From: Utricularia gibba
Lineage: Eukaryota > Streptophyta > Magnoliopsida > Lamiales > Lentibulariaceae
Direction: 5' to 3'
NCBI GenBank assembly: GCA_002189035.1
Contig: NEEC01000013.1
Span: forward strand, 806,001-870,000
Length of the DNA stretch: 64,000 nucleotides
Under the pieces are notes generated by a model. That model saw nothing but the letters and a program-made list of their open reading frames with translations, made no database searches and was not told where the DNA came from. Made by a program: the position numbers and the translations under genes. Positions 38,744 to 51,259 of the stretch are shown here, piece after piece (the first letter of the stretch is position 1; each line of letters begins with the position of its first letter).

Positions 38744-41700
38744 TCACATATCTTGCCTTGTCCAAACAACATCCTTTATGCTCCTGGACAGGCTCTTGCA
38801 GAACTATACATCGAAAAAAAGTAGCTATGTTGTCGAACTCAAAAAGCCTATGTGAAGATGATGCTGAAGCTTGGAAATACTTTCAGTAAGTTGCATTACC
38901 TTGTTGAATTCTAAAGTGTCGCCCTTGGCTTTCTTCATCTCTACCATATGCAAACATGGGGCAACTTGAAAAACCTGATATGTGAAAGGAAATGTTTTTT
39001 TAAGGATGATAGGACAAGCCGATCAAGATTATTTCACTGAATTACCTCTGTGGCGACTTTAAGGTTTCCTTTTCTCCCTGCTTTTGAGTTTTCGAGCCTC
39101 ATCTGGGAAGAAAGTCATCAGAATTTTATGGAGAGAGATGCGATGGATTGAGCATCAATACTATACCTTGTAGTTTTTCTTTTGAACATCAAAACCAAGA
39201 GGTTTCGCAGCTTGTTCAATCTTTTCAAGAATCTCAGGAGCTGATGATTTTGATGTGAATCTTGTTTCCTTCTTGTATCCCTATCACCATGTATGAGGAT
39301 GCAGTGAGTGATCATAAACAAGGAATAGTTTGTTTCAAGTAAAATTTGAAAGAATAAAAAGAGCTCAAACCTGCTCTGGATCAAAGAGGTTCTCGAGGTT
39401 GAGACCATGAGACATGGAAATCAAGTCAAATGCATTCATAGTAACAGGCTCCTCCATCTGCACTTCTTTTTTCTCTGTCACATGATGCTCCTGTATCGGA
39501 TGTTCTTGGATAAGTATTCATGCGACTAAAGGTTTTGATATGGGGTGTCAACATTTAGATTTTTCCAAAAAAAGTACAACGTGCCTCGGAGTTGCTGAAC
39601 ACAGCTTCAACATCATCCAAGCATGTCTCCTCCTTCTCATTGAAAACCGGTGGCTTGTAACCCTTCTTGAACCATGGGTCTTCCAGGATCCCAACTACCG
39701 TAATCCGCTGCAAAACCGTAAAATTTCTGGGATATCAGATACAGCAATTCAGCAAGAAATAAAAAAAATGCAGCTACTAGAGCACTTTGCTCGGTGTCCC
39801 TTTTCATCAGTTTCTATTCTCGAAATTTTAGTATGCATTTGTTACAGCTTCTCAACAGAGACAGGATCGGCCAAATTTTCAGAGTGAGGTACTAAACACC
39901 CGAAAGCTAATTTTGGAAAAACAGGAGCATTCTCAACATCTTGCCTCAAAAAAGAAGGAATGAAAAAAAGAACTTATTCATACTTTCTCCGGGTTCGGCT
40001 CCAAGATTTGTGCTATCAACTTAGCAGCACCAAAGGAAAGCCAAGGAGGACACGTGAAATTAGCGCAAGATATCTGATAGGATTAAAAAGATATGCTCAA
40101 GCACTCATCTGGTAAAAAGATAACCACCATTTTAAAGTTCATAGAAAGCTTACTCTCTTATAAAGGTTGATAACATTGGAGTCATCAAAAGGCAAGTAAC
40201 CTGCAAGAAGTACAAAGAGTATCACTCCACACGACCACAAATCTGCAGCTGCTCCATCATATCCTTTATCATTAAGAACCTGTAGTGATAGATTATATCG
40301 TGACAAGGTCAAATTGAACAAGTAAAGAAGGATGACTATTTCAGTTTCACACCTCAGGTGCAACATAGTTTGGAGTCCCACAGGCAGTGTGCAGCAGTCC
40401 ATCATCCTGCAAAATTCATTGCATTAACAAAATATTCGATTTTTTTGGAAATGATTTGAGTTGAAGAAGTTACTTGACTTACCCTGACTTGCTGAAAAAG
40501 AGCACTTAACCCAAAATCGGAGATTTTGAGGTTTCCAGCAGCATCCATCAACAAATTCTCAAGCTGAATTAAATTTCATAAGCTCTTCTTTAGCACATGA
40601 AATGAAAATTGTATCCAGAATATGAAGATGCAACTAATGAGACCACGGATTCAAATCTCTGGAAGCGGATGAGGAGTATTAAAGCTAAAAATTGTAGTGT
40701 AGTGCAGAATGTGGTGCAGAGTGGCATTACCAAATGTATCACGGATTTTGCACAAGTTTTACCTTTAAATCCCTGTGAAACACCCCCCTGCTATGGCAGT
40801 AATCAACTGCATTTATCAGATGCTGAAAGTACTTCCTTGCTTCATCTTCTCCCATTCTTCCATGATTCACCTGTGGAAGATAAACCCAACACCACCAACA
40901 TACGATCAATACAAAATGAATAGTTACATAATTAAACACGCAAAACACGTGCTTCACATGTATTGTAATGCATCATTCTTCCTGCCGGTTCATCCTGGCA
41001 TCCTACAATGCCAAGGTGTTATGTTGATCGGCACAGCAGAGATAGATAAACACATATTATCCATTTAATATTTGTATTCATTGTGGATACTACTGCTATG
41101 CAGGTTTCCATCAATTTTAGTACCATCTCTACTGTCCCAGAGTAACATTGTCTACTTGTTTCACCCTGAATGAATTTATATCATATCTCTATAATGATGT
41201 AAAGGAGTAAGCTTTTATGCGGCTTATATGCATAAACATGGACCACAAGCTTCTAATACTCAAGTATGAAGATACAATAAAGGAAGATATCCCCTGATCT
41301 TACGATTTTGTTGAAGAGCTCTCCTCCACTAGCAAATTCTAAAACGATGAATATCTTTGTCTTGCTTGCCATCACCTGAAGCAAACGTAAAAGAAATAAT
41401 GCGAATTCATTGGTTGCTGTCCCTCTTAAAACCGCAGAAACGAAAAGAGTAAATTGTAAGGAAAAAAGAACCTCATATATTCGAACAACATTGGGGTGGT
41501 TTATCAACTTCATAGTTGTTATTTCCCTTCTGATCTGCAAATCAAGCGTGACAAAAAATAAAACATGAAATTTGCAGAGAGATAGCAGCCTCACTGCTAA
41601 GACTAGCAATCAAACCTGCTCAGCCATTTTATGTTTGAGGACCATCTCTTTATCCAGAATCTTGAGAGCCACCGGTTCCCCCGTTTCACAGTTTCTTGCA

Positions 41701-41786
41701 AATTTGACCCTCGCAAAAGTTCCTTCCCCAATTGTTCTTCCCATCTCATACTTGCCAATCCTTCGCTTCACTTTCGGCTGACTCAT
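38744..41786 (-). CDS. CBL-interacting protein kinase (CIPK/SnRK3), CIPK3/9/26-type
   Basis: A Ser/Thr kinase activated by calcineurin B-like Ca2+ sensors, acting in ion homeostasis and stress signalling. Hand-built exons (minus): 41786-41616, 41534-41472, 41375-41304, 40870-40763, 40563-40483, 40406-40353, 40279-40154, 40073-39984, 39707-39585, 39490-39371, 39280-39167, 39102-39046, 38974-38900, 38803-38744. All are phase 0, giving 437 aa, normal for the clade. The kinase has the GEGTFARV loop (20-27), Lys42 in VALK, HRD (134-136), DFG (154-156) and an activation loop ending APE (181-183). The NAF motif that binds CBLs is at 315-317, followed by the PPI-region RFTS and a VVW C-terminus. The HRDLK motif continues as LEN where most CIPKs have PEN. 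Intron 9 appears to use a GC donor (GAG|GCACGT). The in-frame GTG two codons before the ATG was not used as start. Calmodulin lies ~1.3 kb upstream on the same strand. Confidence 0.95.
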
Positions 41787-43060
41787 TTTCACTTAGATGT
41801 CAGGCACCCTTCTCTTTTATCCTTAAAGTCAAGTGACACTACCACCACTACAGTGATACACCAAGATGGGAGCCAAAAAGCAGCGAATGCCTCGGAATCT
41901 ACAGCGCAGATCAGGATGGAAAAGGGCACGATGAAGGCCAAAGTCCAAGGACTTGTCAACCAAACGACTACAGAAACCCGAGAAAAATCAATCCCACCAC
42001 ACCCTTTTCGTTAAACTCTCTCTACAAGCCTGCGGTGTTCACCAAGATGACAAGTAGTGCACTTCTCTTTGCTTGCCTCTTTCCACGAAACAAAATAGGT
42101 GGAGGGAGATGGCGTTCTGTCGACAAGTCGTGTCGCCCAGCATATCCCACCAAGCTCAAATAAATGGCTGATGAATTAGGCCATGATTACCCTGATCTAC
42201 AATTTTAAAAATTAATTATTCTAACATTATATCTTATACGCTAATATCAAAATTTTACATATAAAATGGTTATTTTTCACATACACTAATAATAGAATAG
42301 CTACTTTTCAAATTCATCCTCAAAAGGAGATGTCATTCCACCAAATTGAATTTAACTCTATAATTTGTGGTGCAAAACAGTTGAAGCATGTTATTTTTTT
42401 GCTCACTGATAATCATTTATTCAATCCCCATCGAGCGGTTCATTGATTGAAGTAACTGTGTCTGGGACAACTTGTCGATACCTTCATTATGGCAGTGCAA
42501 CAGATGAGTGTATGTGTTTGCACCAAATTAAATGGGCCGGCCCCGAACAGCACAGGGGACCATCAGCTTCTTGTAACAGTGACGCGTTACTGAACCTTTT
42601 TTTATAGTGAGTGCATCCTAAGGGATTTGAATTCTTGACCGTGAAAAGGATTTGTGGGTTAGCAGAGTCCACACATGCACCGAAAGAAGAGTGCCGGTGC
42701 TTGCTGACTTGTATGGACTTGGACTGTATAGCCCATGGGGACATGGAAGTCATCATACAAGCAACAACGCACTGTTCTGCACCAAGAGTTGTCCAGTAGA
42801 AATGTAAGGAGTAATCAGACATACCAACAGATGCAAGATGGAGAGCGTTGAAGGAAATTGGGAGATAAACAAAGTGCGTTACAAGGTACATGAACTAGGA
42901 ACACTGAAAGAAGAGACTTGATGGCGACTACGAAGAAGCTAGGAGAACAACCACAAGAAACAGGACAGGAGTGGTTGGAGGAAGATGATATCCAAAAACC
43001 ACAGTACTAAATAGGCCAGATTGTCTAACCTGATTCAAAGTTGGGTAAGATGAAGTTTTC
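41787..43060. other. Spacer: CIPK promoter and calmodulin 3' region
   Basis: No separate gene is supported. The open frame at 42487-42891 (minus) lacks family motifs and probably overlaps the calmodulin 3' UTR or downstream flank. A ~250-bp AT-rich patch lies at 42200-42450. Confidence 0.5.
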
Positions 43061-43969
43061 TCACTTGGCCATCATAACTTTGACAAACTCCTCGTAGTTG
43101 ATCTGCCCATCACCATCCACATCCGCCTCGCGGATCATTTCGTCAACCTCCTCATCAGTTAACTTCTCACCAAGATTGGTCATCACATGGCGAAGTTCAG
43201 CAGCAGAAATGAAACCATTCTGATCTTTGTCGAAAACACGGAAGGCTTCTTTTAAATCCTCCTCAGAATCAGCGTCTTTCATCTTCCTCGCCATCAAGTT
43301 GAGGAACTCCGGGAAGTCAATTGTCCCATTGCCGTCAGCATCCACTTCGTTTATCATGTCCTGAAGTTCAGCTTCAGTGGGATTTTGACCCAGAGAACGC
43401 ATCACGGTACCCAATTCCTTGGTCGTGATGCAACCTGTCACAAGACCACAACATCTTCAAACACAAAAGGCATGGATTTGCCAATTTACTTCTCAGCGCC
43501 AGAGGAGTTGTTAGAGTAACCTCTATACCTAACCATAAATTTTACACTGACAATATCACAAGATAAAATAAGAAAAACCGAAGCATGAAAGTGGCTAAAA
43601 CAGCACAAACGCCTTGCCGGGGACTCTAATTTACCTCATCTTCAATAAAGGGTTCACGTCCATCGGAAGATAAAAACCAAAATACGTCACAAAACCGGGA
43701 GTTTTTCGTAGTCAATTAATTAAAAAGCAAGCCCAAAGAGTCAAGTAAAAAAGAAAACACACTTCGATCTACAGTTGTGGAGCATGAACAAGTTCGTAGA
43801 TCCACACTAACAGCGATTGAATTGAAGAAATACCTCCGAATCGAGACGAGCGAAACTTAAAATGAAGCAAAAACGATAAGAAGAATTACGAACCGTCACC
43901 ATCCTTGTCGAACAGAGAAAAAGCTTCCTTGAATTCAGATATCTGGTCATCGGTGAGCTGATCCGCCAT
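43061..43969 (-). CDS. Calmodulin
   Basis: This is the ubiquitous Ca2+ sensor that binds and regulates many target proteins. There are two exons: 43969-43894 and 43434-43061 (minus). The intron interrupts the codon for Gly26, the position conserved in plant calmodulins. The protein is 149 aa, the exact canonical length. Four EF-hand loops are intact: [27 protein letters not shown] and DVDGDGQIN. Cys27 (Cys26 after Met removal) marks it as a plant form. The linker reads [10 protein letters not shown] where many plant calmodulins have MKDTDSEEEL, a small deviation from the most common isoform. It is adjacent to a CIPK gene on the same strand. Confidence 0.98.
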
Positions 43970-44617
43970 TTTTCCTGTTCTCTAAGGAGAGTGTCTTCCG
44001 TTCGATAACAATGAAGCTTTACGCGGAGAGAGAAAGGAGAAAAACTCCAACGGTGGCGTCAGAAAGAAACCGCGTTCGGATATTTTTTATTTTAAAAGTA
44101 AAATTACAGATTTGATATAATTTAAAATATTTGAATAAAATATACTTTTCAAACATAGCATTATAACATTACATTCCAAATATAAAGTAGCAAATATTAA
44201 CAAAAATACTGTAGCATAATTCACCTGACATCATCAACCCAACTGCTAAAACTTACTGCATGTTTCTGAGTGTCTATTTTATTAAAAAATATTCATAAAA
44301 CAATATCATTATTAAATATGAATAATTTTTATTTCACAAAACCCAAATAATCAATTAATTCAATGTTTTTTTAAAAAAAACTATAAATCCATAATTTTTT
44401 TATTAGAATATCCATCAAATAGTTTTTCAAATTATTTTGATTTTATTAAAATTTAATATAACAAATATTCAGCATAATAAAATGTAATATCAAATTCAAT
44501 GGTTTAGAATTATAATTTAAGATGTTTAAGACAACCAACTCCAAATCACGCCTAGTAATTTGGGGAACGATATGAGAATCATAAAATAACTAAAAATTCT
44601 ATAGGAGGAAATATCAT
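43970..44617. other. Calmodulin 5' flank, then AT-rich DNA
   Basis: The first ~110 bp should hold the 5' UTR and core promoter. The remainder is AT-rich with no gene. Confidence 0.45.
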
Positions 44618-44625
44618 GATCACGA

Positions 44626-45427
44626 TAAAGGTGGGCACGAATGCAGGTCATTGACTCGTAGCGAGTCAACTCATGATTAGTAATTGTGTGAAAATGAGTA
44701 TAATTTAAGTCCATATTTATGAGTATCAAACGATTAGAAGTTAAGTCCACATTTATGAGTATGAGTCGATAGTCCAAATTAACTCAAATTTTTTATAATA
44801 AAAAATATTTTGAATCAATGTAATGATTCATTATTTTTCTTTTTGTCAAATCTAATTATTATACCCAAATTCAAACCAAAAAAATACTCGTGATTTTGAT
44901 GCTAATTTTTCAAATTTCTAATATAAGATTTGAAAGAGTTTCACTTCTATCATTTTCTATACGTTTTCAATAGAATTTTTAAATCGATTTCTTCTATCAT
45001 TTTATTGTTTTTCACCACTTATAATTTTTTATCTCAATTTTTTGCATGTCTATTTATGTATAATCTTTGTGGAATCTTTCTGTTCCATGATCACATGATT
45101 AAAGCATTGATATCATACCATGAAAACGGAGGATGAATGTATCAATGATGCCGAAGTAACTTCTTCGACCTCGGACAATCAGCAAATCATTTTTGTTAGG
45201 TTGGCATGACCATTTAGTAAATGACATGAACATATATTCCACATAACTATGTATTGTGGATAATTTTTATTTTATTAATTAATTATACTTCTATTGCTTA
45301 GTGATTCATACAGGAGTCGAATCAAAAATCAACTCGTGGTGGGTTGGACTCATCTAGTCCACTTCATCGCCTTTGAATTGTCTGACTCAATTCAAACTTG
45401 AAGGAGATGTACCTGTGCCCACCTCTA
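44626..45427. mobile_element. Non-autonomous hAT-type element (802 bp) with 8-bp TSD
   Basis: The left end taaaggtgggcac pairs with the right end gtgcccacctcta. Perfect 8-bp duplications gatcacga flank it at 44618-44625 and 45428-45435. The termini and TSD length fit hAT elements. The interior is AT-rich with subterminal gagtcaa/actcgt motifs, similar in style to the element at 5818-6413, but the terminal sequence is different (AGGTGGGCAC versus GACCTGxGCATGGG). No transposase frame. Confidence 0.85.
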
Positions 45428-45649
45428 GATCACGATCTCAATACTTACAATTTTTTTTTTCATTGAATAATATTTTTTTACAAAATAGATCGTATAACTT
45501 GAATTAACCGCATAGCTTAATTAAATATTAATTTAATAATAAATCATAAAAAAGGTGTGATGTAATATTTTTTAATTAAAAAATTTAACTGAAAAGAACA
45601 TATTATGATTTTGAATTAAACTGCATATCTATTTTTTAAAAAAATATAT

Positions 45650-46085
45650 ATATAAAGCGTTACATGAGCATGACGTTGTGGAGCTCTCTTTTCATCCAAC
45701 TAGAAATATCGTATCGTAAGAGAATCAGAGAACCTATGCTTACTTATGGTCAAGGGCTCCCATGCTTTTTTTTTCTTGGTGCACATTTTCGTTAATCCAT
45801 GAACAGGATCTATACATCTCGATCGGAAAAGAATCAAGAGAAAAAGAAAGAATCGGAATTGATCGATAGATTTCTCGAAACAAACGAAAAGGAAACGAAA
45901 GATGAAACATAAATCATGGATCAACTAAGCCCTCTCGGGGGTCGCTATCGGCTAGCGCCGTGACTCTAGGGCATTCTTTCGCGCCTAAGACACTCTACTC
46001 TAAAAGAGCTTTCTTCACCTGTCCTTTTTCTATGTAAGTGAATTCTAAAGAGGTCTAGGACCATATCCGGTGTGGGCTTTAATTT
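45650..46085. other. Compositionally distinct stretch, possible organelle-derived insert
   Basis: This ~430-bp piece is much less AT-rich than its flanks and ends abruptly near 46085. Phrases such as aagccctctcgggggtcgct have the look of plant mitochondrial spacer DNA. No organellar gene was identified, so the origin is a guess. Confidence 0.3.
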
Positions 46086-46878
46086 TCAAACAATTCTAAA
46101 AAGTTCTTTAAAGAATTCTAAAGATCACGTACCGCTTTAATTAAAAAAATTGAAAAAAACAAATCGTATATAATAGAATTTATGTTCTCTAACTCCTTAA
46201 ATATAATGAGACTATAAATGTAATTTTTTATATATAACTATTCAATTCCTATATTTTAATCTCGGATACCAAATAATTGATAAAAATAAAATTTTAATAA
46301 ATTGACGAAGTTTATTTATATATAATGAAATAAATTAATTCCAGATTAAACAGACCTAATAGTTGAGTTGGGTGGTGGGATGATATAAACACAAGTATCC
46401 ATTTTTAACGCAGCTGCACAGAAAAATGGACCAGAATAGAAGAGTAGGAGACGTGTCCTAACTGTGGAGACGCGTGTCGGTGCTGTTCAGACATGGAGTT
46501 CTTTTTGGACCGGGTTTGCCCTTCTGTGCCATGGTGAAAAAGGTTAATAATATAAGACAAGCTTTTCATACATATTAAAGAATAATATCGCAGAAATGGA
46601 ATTTTAATTGTAATATTAAGGCAAGTCCTCGCACAAGCCACGTTTTCCCTCCCTCGAGGCCACGTTTTTCCTCCAACTCATTGGAATATTAAATTACAAA
46701 TTATTAATTAATTGGAAAGGTTATTTTTAAGGGAAGCGAAAACCTAGAAGGCTCAAGGCAGTGGCAGCCTCCCTAAAATGTCTTGACCGCTGCTGCTGCA
46801 TTTCCTCTCCATCACTCGTTATTCTTCAGATGTATTCGCGGCTCCAGAATTCGAACCTCTTGATCCCATCATCGAGTC

Positions 46879-47571
46879 ATGCTGGTGAAGCAATCCTCTG
46901 AAAGCCCATCGCCATTTCTTGATCCTGGGCTTTCATGGAAGAAGCAGATCAGACCTATGATGAAAGGTGTTCGACATTATTCCTTAGACACGATGAATTT
47001 AGAAGAAACTGATGTTCTTGATCTCCCCGAGCCTTCTTCTTCCTCTCCACCGTCATCTCTTTCCTCTGGCTCCCACATCAAGACTGAAAATGGAAACGGG
47101 AACCGGGGGAGAAGAAGGGTGTATAGACACCGAGAAAGCTTCTCTTCAGCGAACTCCGAATCCCTGTCGATGTGCACAGAGGGGCTCGGATTCGAGAGTT
47201 TCGACGACGTTGAGGATTTGTTGAGGAACGACATTTTGGGGAACAAGGAGTCTCTGTTAGAGGAGGAGGGGAGAACAAGTAGCGGAAGCATCGAGGGTAA
47301 CAATGGTGAATCCCTTTGGGGCGAATCACTGAGATCAAGATCGAGTATGGGATCGACGGCTTCGTTTCCTCCTCCCATCTCTTCTATTGGGAAAAGTGGG
47401 AAGCAATTGGTTTGCTTCAAATCGATTAGGAAAGAGGGGAGATTTATCCTCAGGGAGATTAGAATTCCCACGTCGAATCTGCTGGATACGTGCAGAGAAA
47501 ATGGGCGTTTGAAGATGAAGTTCTTGTGCTTTGAAGATGGTGATGACGATGAGGAGGAGGGAGGAGATTGA
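46879..47571 (+). CDS. FANTASTIC FOUR (FAF) domain protein
   Basis: FAF proteins are plant-specific regulators first described for shoot meristem size; related FAF-like proteins act in ABA signalling. The biochemical role is not settled. It is a single exon of 230 aa from ATG 46879 to TGA 47571. The N-terminal ~160 residues are Ser/Pro-rich and low complexity, with an ESFDDVEDLL acidic patch near 103-113. The FAF domain lies at about 165-215: FPPPISSIGKSGK, a CFKS..KEGRFILREIRIPT core and ENGRLKMKF. An acidic tail (DDDEEE) ends the protein, as is common in the family. No signal peptide or membrane segment. It is the only plus-strand gene of the window and points away from calmodulin. Confidence 0.85.
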   Translation: MLVKQSSESPSPFLDPGLSWKKQIRPMMKGVRHYSLDTMNLEETDVLDLPEPSSSSPPSSLSSGSHIKTENGNGNRGRRRVYRHRESFSSANSESLSMCTEGLGFESFDDVEDLLRNDILGNKESLLEEEGRTSSGSIEGNNGESLWGESLRSRSSMGSTASFPPPISSIGKSGKQLVCFKSIRKEGRFILREIRIPTSNLLDTCRENGRLKMKFLCFEDGDDDEEEGGD

Positions 47572-50500
47572 AAGGAGTGGGTTTGTGTAATGGAGCTTCA
47601 GTAAATAAGGAGTGAGTTCATTCGTGTATACATTACTACTGAAATGCACATTTCTTTTCAGGAAAGGAGTGATTTTTTTGGAAACCATATCTGTTTTTTT
47701 TTTTTTTTTTCAATATTTTAATTTAATTTCCGTTTATTTTTAAATACGTATTTATGCTTCTATGCACCAAGGAAATTGTGGAAAAAATTCTAGAAACTAA
47801 AATTTTAAAACTTATACTTTATTGATACTATAAACCGTCACTTTTTTGAATTTAAAAACTCATCGTATTAATAAATGTTGATTAAATAAATTTAAAAATC
47901 TTAAGTTTCGATGAAACTTAAAACCTTGGCTGTAATTTAGAATTAGAAGGAATTAGGAATAGGAAATTAAGTTATTATTTTTCGGAGTAATATATTATAC
48001 TTGAATATATCATTTAATTTTTTTCCAAAAAAGAATTATTTAATGTCCTCGTTTTCATTTATCTTCACATTATTGGATTGTGCCATGTGCATATGGATTG
48101 TCTCTATGGATTTATTAAATAATGTGAACTTCTAGTGTTTTAGTTTGGGATTGTATTTGTTTTGACTAACGTTTTTTTATCAATTTGATAATTTCAGTGT
48201 AATGACCACTCAAATTTAATTGTTTGACTAGTTTTGATTTGTTTGTTGGTAAAATAGGTATAACTATTATAATAATATTTTATTTTTTATATTAATTTAT
48301 CATATATTAATAATTGTATTTATTATTATATTAAAATTTTAATTTGAATCATCAAGTTTAATGGATTCAACAACATTACATTAATCAATTTTTCCTAATA
48401 TATGACCAAATCATTAGTGACAATTGAATGTAAACACTGATCATTTTTATCATTTGATTAATCTATGTAATATATGACCAATTCTCACTCTTTCAAATCC
48501 TAGAATTTTTTTTATATCCAGACCTGCAATAGGTAGTGGTGACTAAAAGATAGCACATCTATATCATCTAATAGCCTCTTTGTTAAAAACAAATTATATT
48601 TAAATCTCACACTAGAAGAGTATTTAATAAATGTAATTTGGTCATGCCTAACTCCAAGTGCATCATACCTAAGAACTCCATGTTTGAGAAATTGACCACT
48701 CGTTGATTCGTGAAATCTCCTACTGAATAAGTAGCAAATCCATATGTCCTATGAGATGTATTCATTAGATTGGCAAATTCTTGTTGTATCACTTGCAATA
48801 AGTTTTAAGGAGAGGATTATAAATCATACCATTAGTAGTATAGAATGGTTTCTCTAATGGGGACTCAACTAAATGAAGTATTAAGTATCATTTTCTACTT
48901 ATTTATTATGTGTTATTATGTATTAATTAGGTATTAAATTACCCAAATCAAGAGTTAAATTGATAATTATTCTATTTTCTTAGAAAAATCTTATTTTTGT
49001 ATTTTACGTATATTTTGTTGTTTTTTTTCGTGTACTTTCACCCAAAATATCAGAAGGCAGGCTTCACGTGTTGCAGAAGACTTATAGGAGACCAAACATT
49101 GAAGTTTCGTACCTTTCATGCAACTTTGATCAATTGTGGGCAAAAGACTAACACTAGTCATAATCCCTAACTTACGACATGTCAGAATCTATAACAATGA
49201 TTGAGTGTTTACTTGCACGCATGAGAAAACTGACAGCACACACAAGATAGAAAGAATGATTGAAGAGGAGCAGAAGAAGTGAGTGAATTAAAACCAACTT
49301 GAAACACTCGTTTTCAGACCTTTTCGCACTTTGTTTCTAGATTTAGAACTTTTAGTTATTCCTCTCCACCAAGGGAGGAAGAACACTTAAGCTTTCCATT
49401 TCGTTTTATATTTTCATGATCATTCGTAGCTAAATTCTTTTAGTTCTTGGGAGTAAATAAAGTTTCCTTGAGCATCAATCTCGGTTCTTTGCTGAATTCA
49501 TTCCGAATTTTGGATACTTCTACGCGTCTTGTTGCAGTCTCTCTATAATATCTTGTAGTCACGGTTCATGAGTAGCAGGCTACTCCTCGCGGATTTCGAT
49601 GAAGAGCAAGGTGAAGAGCACCATCTCTAACCCTATTGATTTGAAGGAAGTAGCGAATTTTTTGTGACCGAGGTACTATGACATTGGACAGATAGTGACC
49701 TCGTACTTGCCTTTGGTCATTGACACAGTTGGGCACACGTGCAGAATTCTTTTTTAAAGGCAATCGATGGTAATCCTCTTGTCTTTTTCAACGTCCAAGG
49801 GGGAATCACATGAGGCTATTCTCGTGTTTTTTTGTCAATCAGAGTGTAAGCTATTCCTTATTCTTATAACCAGCTATTTGGAAAGAATAAGTGAAAGCTG
49901 AGGCGAGGATAGACAAAAGGAACAAACGGAATCCAATTCCTAGGAACTACAACCATTAGTCAATATCAATTACTTGCATTGTAATTTTTATTTCTGTATT
50001 TCAAAAATTCCCTTTTACAAACCCGTTACAATTTGTAAAGGTTTTCTACAAAACACTTTTCGTGAAACTCAGCTCCCTGAGATCAACACTCATATTACGC
50101 TTATTTGTATTTTACATTTTTTCTAAATTAAATTTTTTTGAGAAAATGACACGCAATATGGAGCATGGGTGAGAATGAGTTATATGCATTATTCTATCGA
50201 AAAACTTATTGGTCTGTTATTGTAGAAACCAAATTTTTATTGGATCTTCGATATATACATTTGTTGCCTTGGTTTATAACCTTTCTTCCTTCATCAAGGA
50301 AGTGCTCCTTTCATTGTGTAGCAACTATCTTTCATGTATCCAAGTTTCTTGCAGATTACATAAAACCAATTATCCCTTTTTTGTCCAGGATCTAAGTAAG
50401 ATAAGTATTTTACCCAACAATGATATGGCTCATGTTTTGGGTAGGCTTGCTAAACATTGGAGAGTCAAAACAAAATGCTCACTGCATTCTCTTGTCGCAT

Positions 50501-51250
50501 GCTTATTTGGTATTCAACATTTAATAAATATCATAAGCTTTAGAAACAAACATTATCTACTCCATGAACAATATTTTATTTTGCTTGGCACCAAACTGAG
50601 GATTCAATCCTATAATAAATTGATTCAACTTTGTGATCTCAAAAAAACTTATCAGACAAATGGTTAGTTTGCAACCATTATATCAGACTTCCACAATGCG
50701 TTCAGTTATGTATATGATTTAACAATGCTCAAGTCTCCATGCTTGAAATTGTATAGATCTTGTTGTACTTGATAGAATATATTGTTATTTAGCTATCCAT
50801 AATGACTCTCCATTGTTATCCACAATTCGTATGCATTGATACGTTCTATACAATAGGCAACAAAATCCTTCAAAATGGAGTTTAGCAACCAAGACATAAC
50901 CATAAAATCATCCTCACCCACAAGTCATAAGTGGGGTGTGTAGGATTTGGCCTCAGTACATCTCCATACACCGATCATGTTTATTCTTTGCTTTTAAAGC
51001 CCGGTAAATACTAGGAGGCGAAATCGGTTATGTAGGCTACTTTATATTGTGAGTGTGGAAATTGGGCTGTTTCACGTCCATGTGTGGAGAAAGTAAACAA
51101 TCTTGCATGCAAATTTTCTCCATTGAAAAGTTTCAATAATACAACAACATCTACTTCTCTTTCAATACAAGATTCTGATTCTTCATTTTTTGAATAAAAA
51201 CATGAGCCAGTGACAATTGGAAACATTGATGAAGATGGGTTTCAAGAAAA
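47572..51250. other. AT-rich intergenic DNA with unrecognised relics
   Basis: The stretch after 47572 should contain the FAF 3' UTR. The less AT-rich patches at 48600-49100 and 49300-49950 give short open frames (48607-48798 minus, 49566-49763 minus) without family motifs. 50165-50667 (plus) has two overlapping open frames that I cannot place; they may be 5' parts of the MULE that follows. Confidence 0.4.
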
Positions 51251-51259
51251 TTTTGATAC

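Noticed and set aside
42487-42891. 134-codon minus-strand frame downstream of calmodulin
   Set aside because: No recognisable domain and position fits the calmodulin 3' flank.
46977-47471. 164-codon open frame antisense to the FAF gene
   Set aside because: It overlaps the FAF coding frame exactly and its composition mirrors the sense Ser/Glu-rich protein; no family motif.
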